Of a DNA stretch of 64,000 nucleotides, positions 26,731 through 35,059 are shown one piece after another; position 1 is the first letter of the stretch, and each line of letters starts with the position of its first letter. This DNA is from Actinoplanes sp. NBC_00393. Its GTDB lineage: Bacteria; Actinomycetota; Actinomycetes; Mycobacteriales; Micromonosporaceae. The notes under the pieces were generated by a model, which was not told the DNA's origin, searched no databases, and saw only the letters and a list, made by a program, of their open reading frames with translations. The position numbers and the translations under genes were made by a program. The stretch covers positions 62,001 through 126,000 of the forward strand of contig NZ_CP107942.1 in the NCBI RefSeq assembly GCF_036053395.1, written 5' to 3'.

Positions 26731-27549
26731 TTATGAGCGTTTGGTGCGTGTTTCTCTGGCGAGGAGTTCTCGCCGGTGGCGGGTTCGGTAGGAGTCGCCG
26801 GTGAGGGTGAGGACCTCGGCGTGGTGGACGAGGCGGTCGATCATCGCGGCGGCGACGATGTCGTCGGCGAAGGTCTCGCCCCAGCGGCCGAACGGCAGGT
26901 TCGAGGTGACCATGATCGAAGCTTGTTCATAGCGTGAGGCGATGAGCTGGAAGAACAGGTTGGCGGCGTCCTGGTCGAACGGGATGTAGCCCACTTCGTC
27001 GACCACGATCAGTTTGTAGCGGCGGATCTTCTTCAGTTCGGCGTCGAGCCGGCCGGCTTGATGCGCGGTGGTGAGCCGGGTGATCCAGTTGCTGGCGGTG
27101 TCGAACAGCACCGAGTAGCCGGCGTGGGCGGCCTTGATGGCCAGGCCGATGGCCAGGTGGGTCTTGCCGATCCCGGGCGGGCCCAGCAGGAGCACGTTCT
27201 CGGCCTTGGCGACGAACGTGCCGGTGGCCAGGTGCGCCAGGACGTCGCGGCGTAGCGACGGCAGGTGGTCGAGGTTGAAGTCCTCCAGGGTCTTGACCTG
27301 CGGGAAGTGGGCGGTGCGGATGCGCATCGTGGTGCCCTTGGACTCCCGGTCGGCAACCTGTCGTTGCAGCACCGCGGCCAGGTATTCCTCGTGCGACCAG
27401 TTCTCCTCGCGGGCCTGGACGGCCAGTTCCTCCCAGAACGCTGCGATGGTGGGGGTCTTGAGGACCCGGGTCAGATAGCCGATCAGGGACGGGAGGCCGT
27501 CACCGGCCGCAGCCCGGGCTGGTGTTCTGTTCTTCGTCGCTGTGCTCAC
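26731..27549 (-). CDS. istB: IS21 IstB helper ATPase
   Basis: The 272-residue AAA+ protein is related to DnaC. Walker A is VLLLGPPGIGKTHLA, Walker B is LIVVDEVGYIPFD, and the sensor region is IMVTSNLPFGRWGETF. IstB oligomerises on target DNA and stimulates IstA. Its GTG overlaps the istA stop (TAGTG), so translation is coupled. Confidence 0.95.
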   Translation of the reverse strand: MSTATKNRTPARAAAGDGLPSLIGYLTRVLKTPTIAAFWEELAVQAREENWSHEEYLAAVLQRQVADRESKGTTMRIRTAHFPQVKTLEDFNLDHLPSLRRDVLAHLATGTFVAKAENVLLLGPPGIGKTHLAIGLAIKAAHAGYSVLFDTASNWITRLTTAHQAGRLDAELKKIRRYKLIVVDEVGYIPFDQDAANLFFQLIASRYEQASIMVTSNLPFGRWGETFADDIVAAAMIDRLVHHAEVLTLTGDSYRTRHRRELLARETRTKRS

Positions 27550-28820
27550 TACTGGTTACTCGCTTCCGATGGTGGGTTGAAATCGACGCCGAACAGGGCG
27601 TCGTAGTCCGGCAGCGCCCGCATGCTCACGGCGTGACCGTCGGCGTGGTAGCGGGTCGCGGCCTGCCGGCGGCGGCGTTGCTCGGCGAACTCGCGCCGCA
27701 GAGCGGCGGCGGTCTGCTTGTGGCCCGGGTCGGTGACCACGGCCTGTTTGGCCCAGCACCGCTGATGCCAAGCAACGAGGTGGCCGTCGCAGTGGACGGC
27801 GACGGTGTCCAACGTGGCGGTCACGTCGACGAACCGGCCGATCACCCGCGGGTCGACCGAGTAGTCCACGGTGTCGACCCGCACGTAGTAGTCACGGCCC
27901 AGCCGCACCCGCTCACGAAGCCCGACCGCCGGTGCCGTCGGCGGCAGGACCAGCAGCGACGGATACTCGACGTCGAGCAGGTCGACCGGCCGGCCCTGGA
28001 TCGAGCGGACCGTGCGGGCGTTGGCGAACGGCAGCCACTCCGCGAGCTGGGCGTTGAAGTCGCCTGGTGAGGCGAACGTGCGGCCGGGCAGGAACGAGGT
28101 CTCCAGGAATCCGTTGGCGCGTTCGACCATGCCCTTGAACTCGGCGTCTCGCGGTGGCGCCAGCTGGATCCGGGTGGCGAGGGTGCCGGCGAACGTCGCC
28201 GCCGGGACGCTGACCCGGCCGGTCCCGCCGATCGCTGATTCCCGGTCCCACAACAGCGTGCTGCTCACCCGGCCGACGCCCTGGATCAGCAGCCACATCC
28301 CGGCCAGGATGTCACCGGCCTGCCGTGACGGGATCATCACCGCGGTCATGAACCGGGAGAATGCCAGGGTCATCACCAGCACCGGCAGCATCCGGTCCTG
28401 CCCGGCCGCGACCGGGATCCGCGGTTCCGGGAACCACAGGTCACACTGGGTCAACCGGCCCGGCTCATAAACCACCCGATCCACCGGATCCACACCTACG
28501 TACTCCGGCCGGATCCGGGTCAGCAGCTTCTTCAACGGGCTCAGTGAGTGCGGCCAGCCGATCCGTCGGGCGATCTCCGGTGCCGGCATCCGCGGCCACT
28601 CGGTCAGCAACGCCCGCACCCGCGGTTCGAACGCGTCGGTCACCGACCCTCGCGGCGTCCGCTCGTACTTCGGCGGCCGGTCCGAGGCCAACGCCGACCG
28701 CACCGTGTTCCGGGCGATCTTCAGCCGCCGAGCGATCTCCTTGATGGGCACGCCCTCGGCTCGATGCAGCCGACGGATCTCAGCCCAGTCCTCCACCTTC
28801 AGCACCCCTTCCAAGATCAA
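27549..28820 (-). CDS. istA: IS21 IstA DDE transposase
   Basis: The 423 residues have an N-terminal helix-turn-helix (GVPIKEIARRLKIARNTVRSAL), then a retroviral-integrase core with D (LTQCDLWFPE), D (STLLWDRESAIGG) and E (FKGMVERANGFLETSF), and a C-terminal beta domain. It is complete and lies first in the operon. Confidence 0.95.
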   Translation of the reverse strand: MILEGVLKVEDWAEIRRLHRAEGVPIKEIARRLKIARNTVRSALASDRPPKYERTPRGSVTDAFEPRVRALLTEWPRMPAPEIARRIGWPHSLSPLKKLLTRIRPEYVGVDPVDRVVYEPGRLTQCDLWFPEPRIPVAAGQDRMLPVLVMTLAFSRFMTAVMIPSRQAGDILAGMWLLIQGVGRVSSTLLWDRESAIGGTGRVSVPAATFAGTLATRIQLAPPRDAEFKGMVERANGFLETSFLPGRTFASPGDFNAQLAEWLPFANARTVRSIQGRPVDLLDVEYPSLLVLPPTAPAVGLRERVRLGRDYYVRVDTVDYSVDPRVIGRFVDVTATLDTVAVHCDGHLVAWHQRCWAKQAVVTDPGHKQTAAALRREFAEQRRRRQAATRYHADGHAVSMRALPDYDALFGVDFNPPSEASNQ

Positions 28821-28989
28821 GGAGGAGGGGGGTTAACTTTCCCGGATCCCTACGGGGTCACTCTTCAGGAAGCGGCGACACGAGCGGCCGCCAACGACCG
28901 GAGCTCATCCGTATCGCCCTCTGGCCCGCGCTTTGGCGGCGGGATGAACGGCTTTGCGCAGTCCTGGGCCGCAGGTACATCATCATCCG

Positions 28990-30318
28990 ATGCAGTCACT
29001 GCGTAACCGGAGGCTCGAAAGCCTTTTCGGTGGCCCTATCAACGCGAATCTCACCTTCGACCAGGTTCGTGGTCTCATCCCGAACGCCAGTGAAAGCCCA
29101 GACCTCGACTTCAAGCGGGACACTTACCCGTCCGGGGACAGGGGTAAGAAAGACTTGTGCGGCGACATCGGCGGGATGGCCAACGCTGGCGGCGGTGTCA
29201 TCGTCATCGGCATTGAAGAGGACGATCAGGCCCGCGCAGCCAGCTACAGTCCCGTGGATGTTTCGGACAGCGAGCGTCAGCGTCTCCGCCAGACGTTATA
29301 TGGCAACCTTCACCCAGCTCCCACCTTCGACGTCATCCCCGTTGAAGACCCAGAACATCCTGGCCATGGCTTCCTCATCATTTGGGTTGCCCGCTCGACC
29401 GCAGCGCCACACGCCTACTCCCCGCAGGGAAGTGCCAGGTATTACCCGAGGCGGGTCGGCACCGAGAAAATTTGGCTCGGCGAGGCGGAGATCGCGGAAG
29501 CGTACCGGGTTCGATTCGCTGGCCTCGCCGATCAATTCGCAAGAGTTGCGACCATCGAGGCCGAACTCCTCCCACGGCTCGCGAGCGAAGGTATTTTCGT
29601 CGTCATCACACTGGTTCCTGACATGCCCGGGGAGATGACGATTGATACCGCAGCGTTCGACGCTTTCCAGCTCGGTAATGCGAGCCGCCAGCTCAGCGCC
29701 TTTGGTATCCCGATGGGCGGCTTCATGCAGTCCACCGTGCGCCGGCGTCGACTCGTCGCAACCAGCTCGCCCGAAATCAGTCAGCCCACCACGAACAAAG
29801 TATGCGAGTTACACGCAGACGGCAGCGGCGCCTTCGCCAAGAGTGTCGAATCTGTCTCCCGAGATGACGTCCAGCGACAAGAAAGGTTCGTCGACAGTGA
29901 CCAGCTGGTTATGGGTATAGCCACGGGATTACGGCGCCTCGGCAGGCATGCCCGCGACACCGCAGGTGCCGGCGGCTTGGCGAACATGCAGGCCACCGTA
30001 TGGACTCGCACACCAACAAAGTTGATGTTGGTATCTAGCGTCGGATGGCCGAATGAGCCGGTCGGCCGTGGATTCATTGAGGGCAATGTGACTTCCGACT
30101 CCGTCGCGGACCTCGATGACTTGGCGGTTGACGGGCCCGGCCTAGTCGCAGCAACTTGGCGGCTCGCTAACGGCCTTTTCCAGGACTTCGGGACGCCGGA
30201 AACGATGCTAGTCACCCGCGAAGGGGGGATCCGTCTTCCGTACTGGTATCGAGATGTTCAGGCACCTATCCGGCAGTGGGCCGCAGAATTCGGTGTCGAG
30301 ATCCTGACAGCTCAATAG
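28990..30318 (+). CDS. AlbA_2 (Schlafen-type) domain protein
   Basis: ATG 28990 gives 442 residues. Residues 20-180 form an AlbA_2 domain: SPDLDFKRDTYP, then DLCGDIGGMANAGGGVIVIGIEED, then GFLIIWVARS, then YYPRRVGTEK. Such domains occur in putative DNA- or RNA-binding regulators and some defence proteins. The C-terminal 260 residues are not recognised (FGIPMGGFMQS; WTRTPTKLMLVSSVGWPN; LPYWYRDVQAPIRQW). It begins about 105 bp beyond the IS21 right end; the insertion may have removed its native promoter. Confidence 0.75.
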   Translation: MQSLRNRRLESLFGGPINANLTFDQVRGLIPNASESPDLDFKRDTYPSGDRGKKDLCGDIGGMANAGGGVIVIGIEEDDQARAASYSPVDVSDSERQRLRQTLYGNLHPAPTFDVIPVEDPEHPGHGFLIIWVARSTAAPHAYSPQGSARYYPRRVGTEKIWLGEAEIAEAYRVRFAGLADQFARVATIEAELLPRLASEGIFVVITLVPDMPGEMTIDTAAFDAFQLGNASRQLSAFGIPMGGFMQSTVRRRRLVATSSPEISQPTTNKVCELHADGSGAFAKSVESVSRDDVQRQERFVDSDQLVMGIATGLRRLGRHARDTAGAGGLANMQATVWTRTPTKLMLVSSVGWPNEPVGRGFIEGNVTSDSVADLDDLAVDGPGLVAATWRLANGLFQDFGTPETMLVTREGGIRLPYWYRDVQAPIRQWAAEFGVEILTAQ

Positions 30319-30502
30319 GCTGACGAAAGGAAAGGACAACGAAGATTTCTATGTCCAGTTCACAGGTGCACTCATCTCGGCTACTTATCCGGACAATGCA
30401 ACTGCCGTGCGCGTGACGCAAAGGTGGCTCGATACGCCGATCATCGCGGTCGTCGACGATCCGTCACGCAGGCGCCGGTCGGTACCAACGAGAGGAGCGC
30501 TA

Positions 30503-31042
30503 CTAGCGCAGCATCCGATGGTCGTCGCGGGTCCCGATGTCCGAGTCGTTCTTGGAGCGCAGTCCGAGATCCTGCTGCATCAGCACCATCAAGGCCAGTC
30601 GGGCGTCGCTGATCGTGATCAAACTTCTGCGTACCTCTTCCCGTGAATAGGGTTCGGCGCGCGGCTCCAGGGCTGAGAGACGCAACGGGTAGCCCAGCAG
30701 CTCGGATAGTTCCAGCAGGCGATCCAAGACCTTCTCCGCGGCGCGCGCGATCTCGGGTGGTGCCATGAGGTCCATCTCGTAGCCGGCGAGCTTTGCCTGC
30801 TCGAAGGCGGCGCGCATTTGCTCATCCAGGTCGGCTGTCATCGCGCTGGCTCGGGCATGCGATTCGATGACCCGGACCCACTCCCGAAGGCTCGTGTGAT
30901 AGCGGAGGTAGGCGGGAAGCAGTCGCTGTTCACGACGTTCTTGCATGGATCGGTGGTCCGTTCGGCGCTGGGTCAACCAGACGCCAGCGAACGCGAACAG
31001 CGCGCCCAACATAGCTCCCAGGAGCGGAAGAAGACCTTGCAT
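30503..31042 (-). CDS. Membrane-anchored helical hypothetical protein
   Basis: The 179 residues have one N-terminal hydrophobic segment (LLPLLGAMLGALFAFAGVWL) followed by basic and helical sequence (RRTDHRSMQERREQRLLPAY; LDRLLELSELLGYPLRL). The composition fits an anchored cytoplasmic helical bundle. No family recognised. The start is ATG 31042. Confidence 0.6.
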   Translation of the reverse strand: MQGLLPLLGAMLGALFAFAGVWLTQRRTDHRSMQERREQRLLPAYLRYHTSLREWVRVIESHARASAMTADLDEQMRAAFEQAKLAGYEMDLMAPPEIARAAEKVLDRLLELSELLGYPLRLSALEPRAEPYSREEVRRSLITISDARLALMVLMQQDLGLRSKNDSDIGTRDDHRMLR

Positions 31043-31305
31043 CGATCCAGAGTAATGACGGATGGCCGCCCCCCGCGGCGGTCATCAAGCTCAGTGGCCA
31101 GCGATCGGCGCACGGCACGACTGCCACCATGGCGTGGCCGAAGTCAGGGTCGATCCGGAAGGCCAAGAGTCCTGCCTTTTTCGGTACTACGACGGCTGAC
31201 GAGCCGCCAAATGCACTGTCATCGGCAGAAGTGCGCGCCAGACTGTTAACCAGCGGTGACAGTGAGTAGCGCGGATCTTCATGTCGATCAGCGGCTCCTG
31301 ACCGA

Positions 31306-31520
31306 GTCGGCTCCGGCAAGCCGGCCATCGGCCGGGCAATGCTTGGCTGGTCGAACCGGCCGGTGGCCGGATCACGTTCGACAGGCGCGACATCACCCGT
31401 CTCCCGGCGAAGGAACGGCGCACCATTCAAGGATGTGCAGGTGGTGTTCCGGGACCCGAATATCTCCCTGATTCCGTCGATGACCGTTGGCGACATCCAC
31501 AGCGAACCGTTCGTCGTCAG
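31306..31520 (+). pseudogene. Decayed OppF/DppF-type ABC transporter ATPase fragment
   Basis: Across three frames the text reads VGSGKPAIGRAMLGW (degenerate Walker A, GSGK), then LVEPAGGRITFDRRDITRLPAKERRTIQ, then DVQVVFRDPNISLIPSMTVGDIHSEPF (the Q-loop region, normally VFQDPxxSLNPxMTVGDIxxEP). At least two frameshifts lie between them. Both ends are missing. This is clearly a remnant of an oligopeptide/dipeptide importer ATPase. Confidence 0.75.
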
Positions 31521-31565
31521 GGTGCCATCCAGGCCGACGAGAGAAGCCGCGGAGCCCCGCACCTG

Positions 31566-32126
31566 CGCAGGCTGCGGCAGTTCCTGCCCTTCCTGGGCGG
31601 CTGGGCCATCGGCATGGCGGTCTGGCTGTGGTTTCTGTTCGACGTGATCATCGGCGCGGTCAACGGCAACGCACTCGAGACGATCGGCTTCGGCGCCACC
31701 GCTATCTTCGCGGTCTCCGTGGTCACCGGTGTCTTCACCCGCACGCTCGGTCTCGCCGCGATCATCCCGGTGATGGTGGTAATGATGATGGCCGGGGTGC
31801 CCGCCTCCGGCGGTGGCCTGTCTGTCTACATGGTTCCGGAGTTCTTCCAGAGCCTGCAACACGTCCTACCGCTGCCCGCGGCGGTCGACACCGCGCGGTC
31901 CCTGACCTACTTCGACGGCGTCGGCGTCGGCCGTAACCTGCTGACCATCGCCATCTGGGCCGCCGCGGGCCTGCTGCTCAACCTCGGGGTCGACCAGTGG
32001 CTCAAGCGCCGTGAGCGCCGCGGGGAGCCCAGCGCGCCCGGCGACCGCACCGGACCCGACGACACGATCGGCGCCGACACGGCACGGCTCGACGCCGACG
32101 AACGGCAACCGGCAGCCGCGCACTGA
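31566..32126 (+). pseudogene. C-terminal part of an ABC-2/DUF3533-like membrane protein
   Basis: The open frame starts without a credible upstream half and encodes about 185 residues with four to five membrane segments, beginning FLPFLGGWAIGMAVW and including VPASGGGLSVYMVPEFFQSLQHVLPLPAAVD and LLTIAIWAAAGLLLNLGVD, then an acidic tail. This is how the last third of YhgE/DUF3533-type permeases looks. The N-terminal part is absent and the OppF scrap abuts it, so a deletion joined two unrelated genes. It could still be translated from ATG 31614. Confidence 0.6.
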
Positions 32127-32130
32127 ACAC

Positions 32131-32160
32131 CGCCGGGGCCGTCGCACGATGGCCCCGGCG
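32131..32160 (+). terminator. Perfect 10-bp hairpin after the permease remnant
   Basis: CGCCGGGGCC and GGCCCCGGCG pair around a 10-base loop directly after the stop at 32126. No T tract follows, as is common for actinobacterial terminators. Confidence 0.55.
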
Positions 32161-32346
32161 CCCGGCTTCGCACTGGGAGCCGGCCATCCGCCCCCTTGGC
32201 GAGCGCGGGGACCTCGTTGGGGAGGGCGCCCGGGTGCCTGCCAGCGTGACGGCGAGGTTGCAGTGCCGGAAGAGAACCTGAGGTACGTCGATACAAGTCG
32301 ATACAGAGAGCGGCAAAGTCGTTCTGGTGCCGGTGACGCGTACAGG

Positions 32347-32922
32347 TCAGGGGTTGGTGGTTGTGTCCTTGAGGCCGATGGCGTCGCTGAGCAGGGTCCA
32401 GCAGGCGTCCGCGGAGCGGCGCCGGTCGCCGGGCGGGCGTTTGGCGACGTAGGCGGCCATCATGCCGACGGCGAGGGCGAGTTCGGTGACGGTGAGCGTG
32501 GGTGGTACCTCGCCTGCTGCGCGGGCGGTGTCGAGCGGGCCGGACAAAGCTTGCCGGATGCGTTGTGAGGCTGCGGCGATCCGCTCGTCGTCATCGTCGG
32601 GGCCGACCAGTTGGATGAAGGCGACCGAGGCGATCGCCTGCCGGGTGAGCAGGTCGAGCACGTCACGCAAAGTGGTGCTGTCCGCGGCGACGAGGGTTTC
32701 GACGGCGGCGATGTTCTCCTCGAACGCGGTGAGGGCGAGGCTGATCCGGTCGGGGAAGTGCCGGTAGAGGCTGCCCTGGCCGACGCCGGCCCGCTTGGCG
32801 ACCTCGGACAGCGGTGCGTCCAGGCCGCGTTCGGCGAAGACTTCGGCGGCGGCGGCGATCAGTGCCTGCCGGTTGCCGGCTGCGGCTTTCGGTCCCAGGT
32901 TCTCCTTGCGCGACACGCTCAC
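32347..32922 (-). CDS. TetR-family repressor
   Basis: The 191 residues start at GTG 32922. The N-terminal helix-turn-helix reads RQALIAAAAEVFAERGLDAPLSEVAKRAGVGQGSLYRHFPDR. The C-terminal ligand domain resembles TetR_C of the SbtR type. It is divergent from an SDR gene and a perfect palindrome lies between them, so it most likely represses both itself and the SDR gene until a small ligand binds. A TTG further upstream would overlap the operator and is less likely. Confidence 0.9.
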   Translation of the reverse strand: MSVSRKENLGPKAAAGNRQALIAAAAEVFAERGLDAPLSEVAKRAGVGQGSLYRHFPDRISLALTAFEENIAAVETLVAADSTTLRDVLDLLTRQAIASVAFIQLVGPDDDDERIAAASQRIRQALSGPLDTARAAGEVPPTLTVTELALAVGMMAAYVAKRPPGDRRRSADACWTLLSDAIGLKDTTTNP

Positions 32923-32936
32923 ATGATCCACTATAA

Positions 32937-32962
32937 CCAACCGGACATCATTGTCCGGTTGG
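32937..32962. promoter_or_regulatory. Perfect palindromic operator between tetR and SDR genes
   Basis: CCAACCGGACA, a TCAT spacer, then TGTCCGGTTGG form 11-bp perfect arms. Position and symmetry are those of a TetR operator controlling both divergent genes. Confidence 0.8.
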
Positions 32963-32981
32963 AAGGTGGGAGGTCGGCAGC

Positions 32982-33779
32982 ATGAGACTGGATGGAAAGA
33001 TCGCGATCATCACGGGTGCCGCGGGTGGCATGGGCGAGGCCGCAGCGCTGCTGTTCGCCGCGGAGGGTGCCAAGGTCGCCGCCGTCGACCTGCGGGCCGA
33101 AGCGGTACAGCCGGTGGTCGACAAGATCCGCGCGGACGGCGGCACCGCGATCGCGATCGGCGCCGACATCACCAGGGCCGGCGAGGTTGGTGAGCTCGCC
33201 GCGCGTACGGTCGCTGAGCTCGGCCTGCCCACGGTGCTGTTCAACAACGCCGGGGTGGATCTGGAGAACAAACGCGCGACGATCGACATCGACGAGGAGG
33301 CGTTCGACAAGACCGTCGAGGTCAACCTCAAGGGGACCTGGCTGATGATGAAGTACGTCGTCCCGTACATGATCGAAGCGGGTGGCGGGTCGATCGTGAA
33401 CAACGCCTCGGCCGGCGCGTTCGTCGCGGTCAGCTCGGCCGGCTACTGCGCCTCGAAAGCAGGCGTCGTCGCGCTGACCCGCGTCGCCGCGACCGAGCTG
33501 GGCCGGCACAACATCCGGGTCAACACGCTGAACCCGGGCATGACCTGGACCCCGATGGCCGAGCACCAGCGGCAGGAAGCCCTCGCGCGCGGCGTCACCG
33601 AGCAACAGATGCAGGCCACCATGCGCAGCATGTCGGTGCTCGGCCGGATGGCCCAGCCCATCGAAATGGCCCGGATGGCGCTCTTCCTTGCCAGCGACGA
33701 CTCCTCGTTCGCCACCGGCGCCGCATTCATGAACGACGCCGGGCTGAGCATCATGTCCGCGCTGCAGACCGGGCGCTGA
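32982..33779 (+). CDS. Short-chain dehydrogenase/reductase
   Basis: The 265-residue classical SDR has the cofactor motif TGAAGGMGEA (11-20), NNAGV, and the catalytic Ser/Tyr/Lys as NNASAGAF and YCASKAG. AVDLRAE after beta-2 suggests NAD(H) preference. It has a good ribosome site (GGAAGG/GGAGG) and is controlled by the neighbouring TetR by inference. Substrate unknown. Confidence 0.92.
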   Translation: MRLDGKIAIITGAAGGMGEAAALLFAAEGAKVAAVDLRAEAVQPVVDKIRADGGTAIAIGADITRAGEVGELAARTVAELGLPTVLFNNAGVDLENKRATIDIDEEAFDKTVEVNLKGTWLMMKYVVPYMIEAGGGSIVNNASAGAFVAVSSAGYCASKAGVVALTRVAATELGRHNIRVNTLNPGMTWTPMAEHQRQEALARGVTEQQMQATMRSMSVLGRMAQPIEMARMALFLASDDSSFATGAAFMNDAGLSIMSALQTGR

Positions 33780-33826
33780 ACGCCGAGTAGCAGCCGGTCG
33801 CGCTCGGCGGTCACCGGGCCGCATCG

Positions 33827-33863
33827 CGTCGCTGGACGGTCGGGGAACGACCGTCCAGCGACG
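33827..33863 (+). terminator. Strong 16-bp perfect hairpin after SDR gene
   Basis: CGTCGCTGGACGGTCG and CGACCGTCCAGCGACG pair exactly around GGGAA. There is no T tract; it probably ends SDR transcription. Confidence 0.7.
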
Positions 33864-34172
33864 CATCCCCGGCATGACAATCAGACCGACAGACGTGGCC
33901 CCGATTGGCCGTTAAGCGGGCGTCCAGTGCCCGATGATCCAGCCGATGCAGGCGTTGGGAGCCGATCGGGTCGCAGCTCGGGCTCGCGCCGGACAACTAC
34001 GCGGCAGCCCTCTTGGGCCATTGCGGGTGGCGATGGACGACAGACCTTGCCGGCCCGGCCCGCACGCTCGGTGCGGCGTGCTTTACGAGAACGCAACAGT
34101 CGAAGGTCTTGTGCACCGCGCCCTCCTTGTTATTTGATCATATTGAGCAAATAAGCGGGTGGGGGAGGCGGC
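33864..34172. other. Intergenic region upstream of nitrilase operon
   Basis: I see no gene. The AT-rich stretch TTATTTGATCATATTGAG just before 34150 is the likely promoter region of the nitrilase operon. Confidence 0.4.
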
Positions 34173-34955
34173 GTGGAGCTGACCGTGGCGGGTCTGCAGG
34201 CTGCCGGCGTTCCCGGGGACGTCGAGGCGAACCACGTTCAGCTGCGTGAGGCCGCCGGCAAGGCGGCTGCGGCCGGGGCCGGGCTCCTGGTCACTCCTGA
34301 GCTGTTCCTCACCGGGTACGACATCGGCGACCGCGTGCGCGAGTTGGCCCGGCTGGATCTGATCGGCATGGTTCGGCAGATCGCGAGAGAAGCCGGGATC
34401 GCGATCGTCGCGGGGATACCGGAGTCGTCCGGCTCGGACACGAAAGTGCTTTACAACAGCGCGATCGTCGTCGACGAGCGTGGCGAGGTGCTCGCCCGGC
34501 ACCGGAAGACGCATCTGTTCGGTGGTCTTGATCGGCGCTATTTCACCCCGGGCGACAAGCTGGTGACCATGGTCGAGCTGCACGGTGTCCGGATCGCGGT
34601 GCTGATCTGCTACGACGTCGAGTTTCCCGAGACCGTCCGGGCGGCCGCCGCGAACGGCGCGGACCTGATCGCCGTCCCGACCGCCCAGATGACCCCGTTC
34701 GCGTTCGTCGCCGAGCACGTGATCCGTGCCCGCGCCTGGGAGAACCAGGTCTACGTCGCCTACGTCAACCACGACGGCCGCGAGCAGACCCTCGAGTACG
34801 TCGGCCGCAGCAGCATCGTCGCGCCCTCCGGAGACGTGCTGGCGAGCGCCGAGCACGGTGACCACCTGCTGATGGCCACCATCGACACCGACATCGTCGC
34901 CCGGGCCCGCGCGGACAACCCGTACCTGGCCGACCGGCGTTTCGACCTGTACTGA
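34173..34955 (+). CDS. Nitrilase-superfamily carbon-nitrogen hydrolase (amidase)
   Basis: The 260 residues carry the Glu-Lys-Cys triad: TPELFLTGYD (Glu), HRKTHLFG (Lys) and VLICYDVEFPE (Cys), with the second Glu in the same segment. The enzyme class hydrolyses amides or N-carbamoyl groups. It has a GTG start with GGGGGAGG before it. It lies first in a likely operon with an APC permease and a GntR regulator, so it probably degrades an imported nitrogen compound. Confidence 0.9.
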   Translation: MELTVAGLQAAGVPGDVEANHVQLREAAGKAAAAGAGLLVTPELFLTGYDIGDRVRELARLDLIGMVRQIAREAGIAIVAGIPESSGSDTKVLYNSAIVVDERGEVLARHRKTHLFGGLDRRYFTPGDKLVTMVELHGVRIAVLICYDVEFPETVRAAAANGADLIAVPTAQMTPFAFVAEHVIRARAWENQVYVAYVNHDGREQTLEYVGRSSIVAPSGDVLASAEHGDHLLMATIDTDIVARARADNPYLADRRFDLY

Positions 34956-35059
34956 CGGTCCCCCCAAAGCACCACGCAGCAAGCACATCCGATCCCGGGC
35001 CCTCCGGGACCGGTGGCCTGACGTGCGCCCGCGCGCCCCTTTCGCGAAGGATGACGCCC

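Larger units (their letters stand above)
26668..28880 (-). mobile_element. IS21-family insertion sequence, intact
   Basis: The 2213-bp element carries istA and istB. Its ends begin TGTC and share TGTC, CGCTT, CTGAA and TGACCC, and further in GGGAAAGTTAACCCCC, in inverted orientation. A 5-bp duplication CGAGC flanks it (26663-26667 and 28881-28885). Ends, duplication and both ORFs are complete, so it is probably recent. Confidence 0.88.

Noticed and set aside
30930..31862. Minus-strand open frame of 310 codons over the OppF/permease remnants
   Set aside because: The plus strand carries clear OppF and permease text. The minus frame overlaps the start of the gene at 30503-31042 and has no domain or ribosome site I can support.
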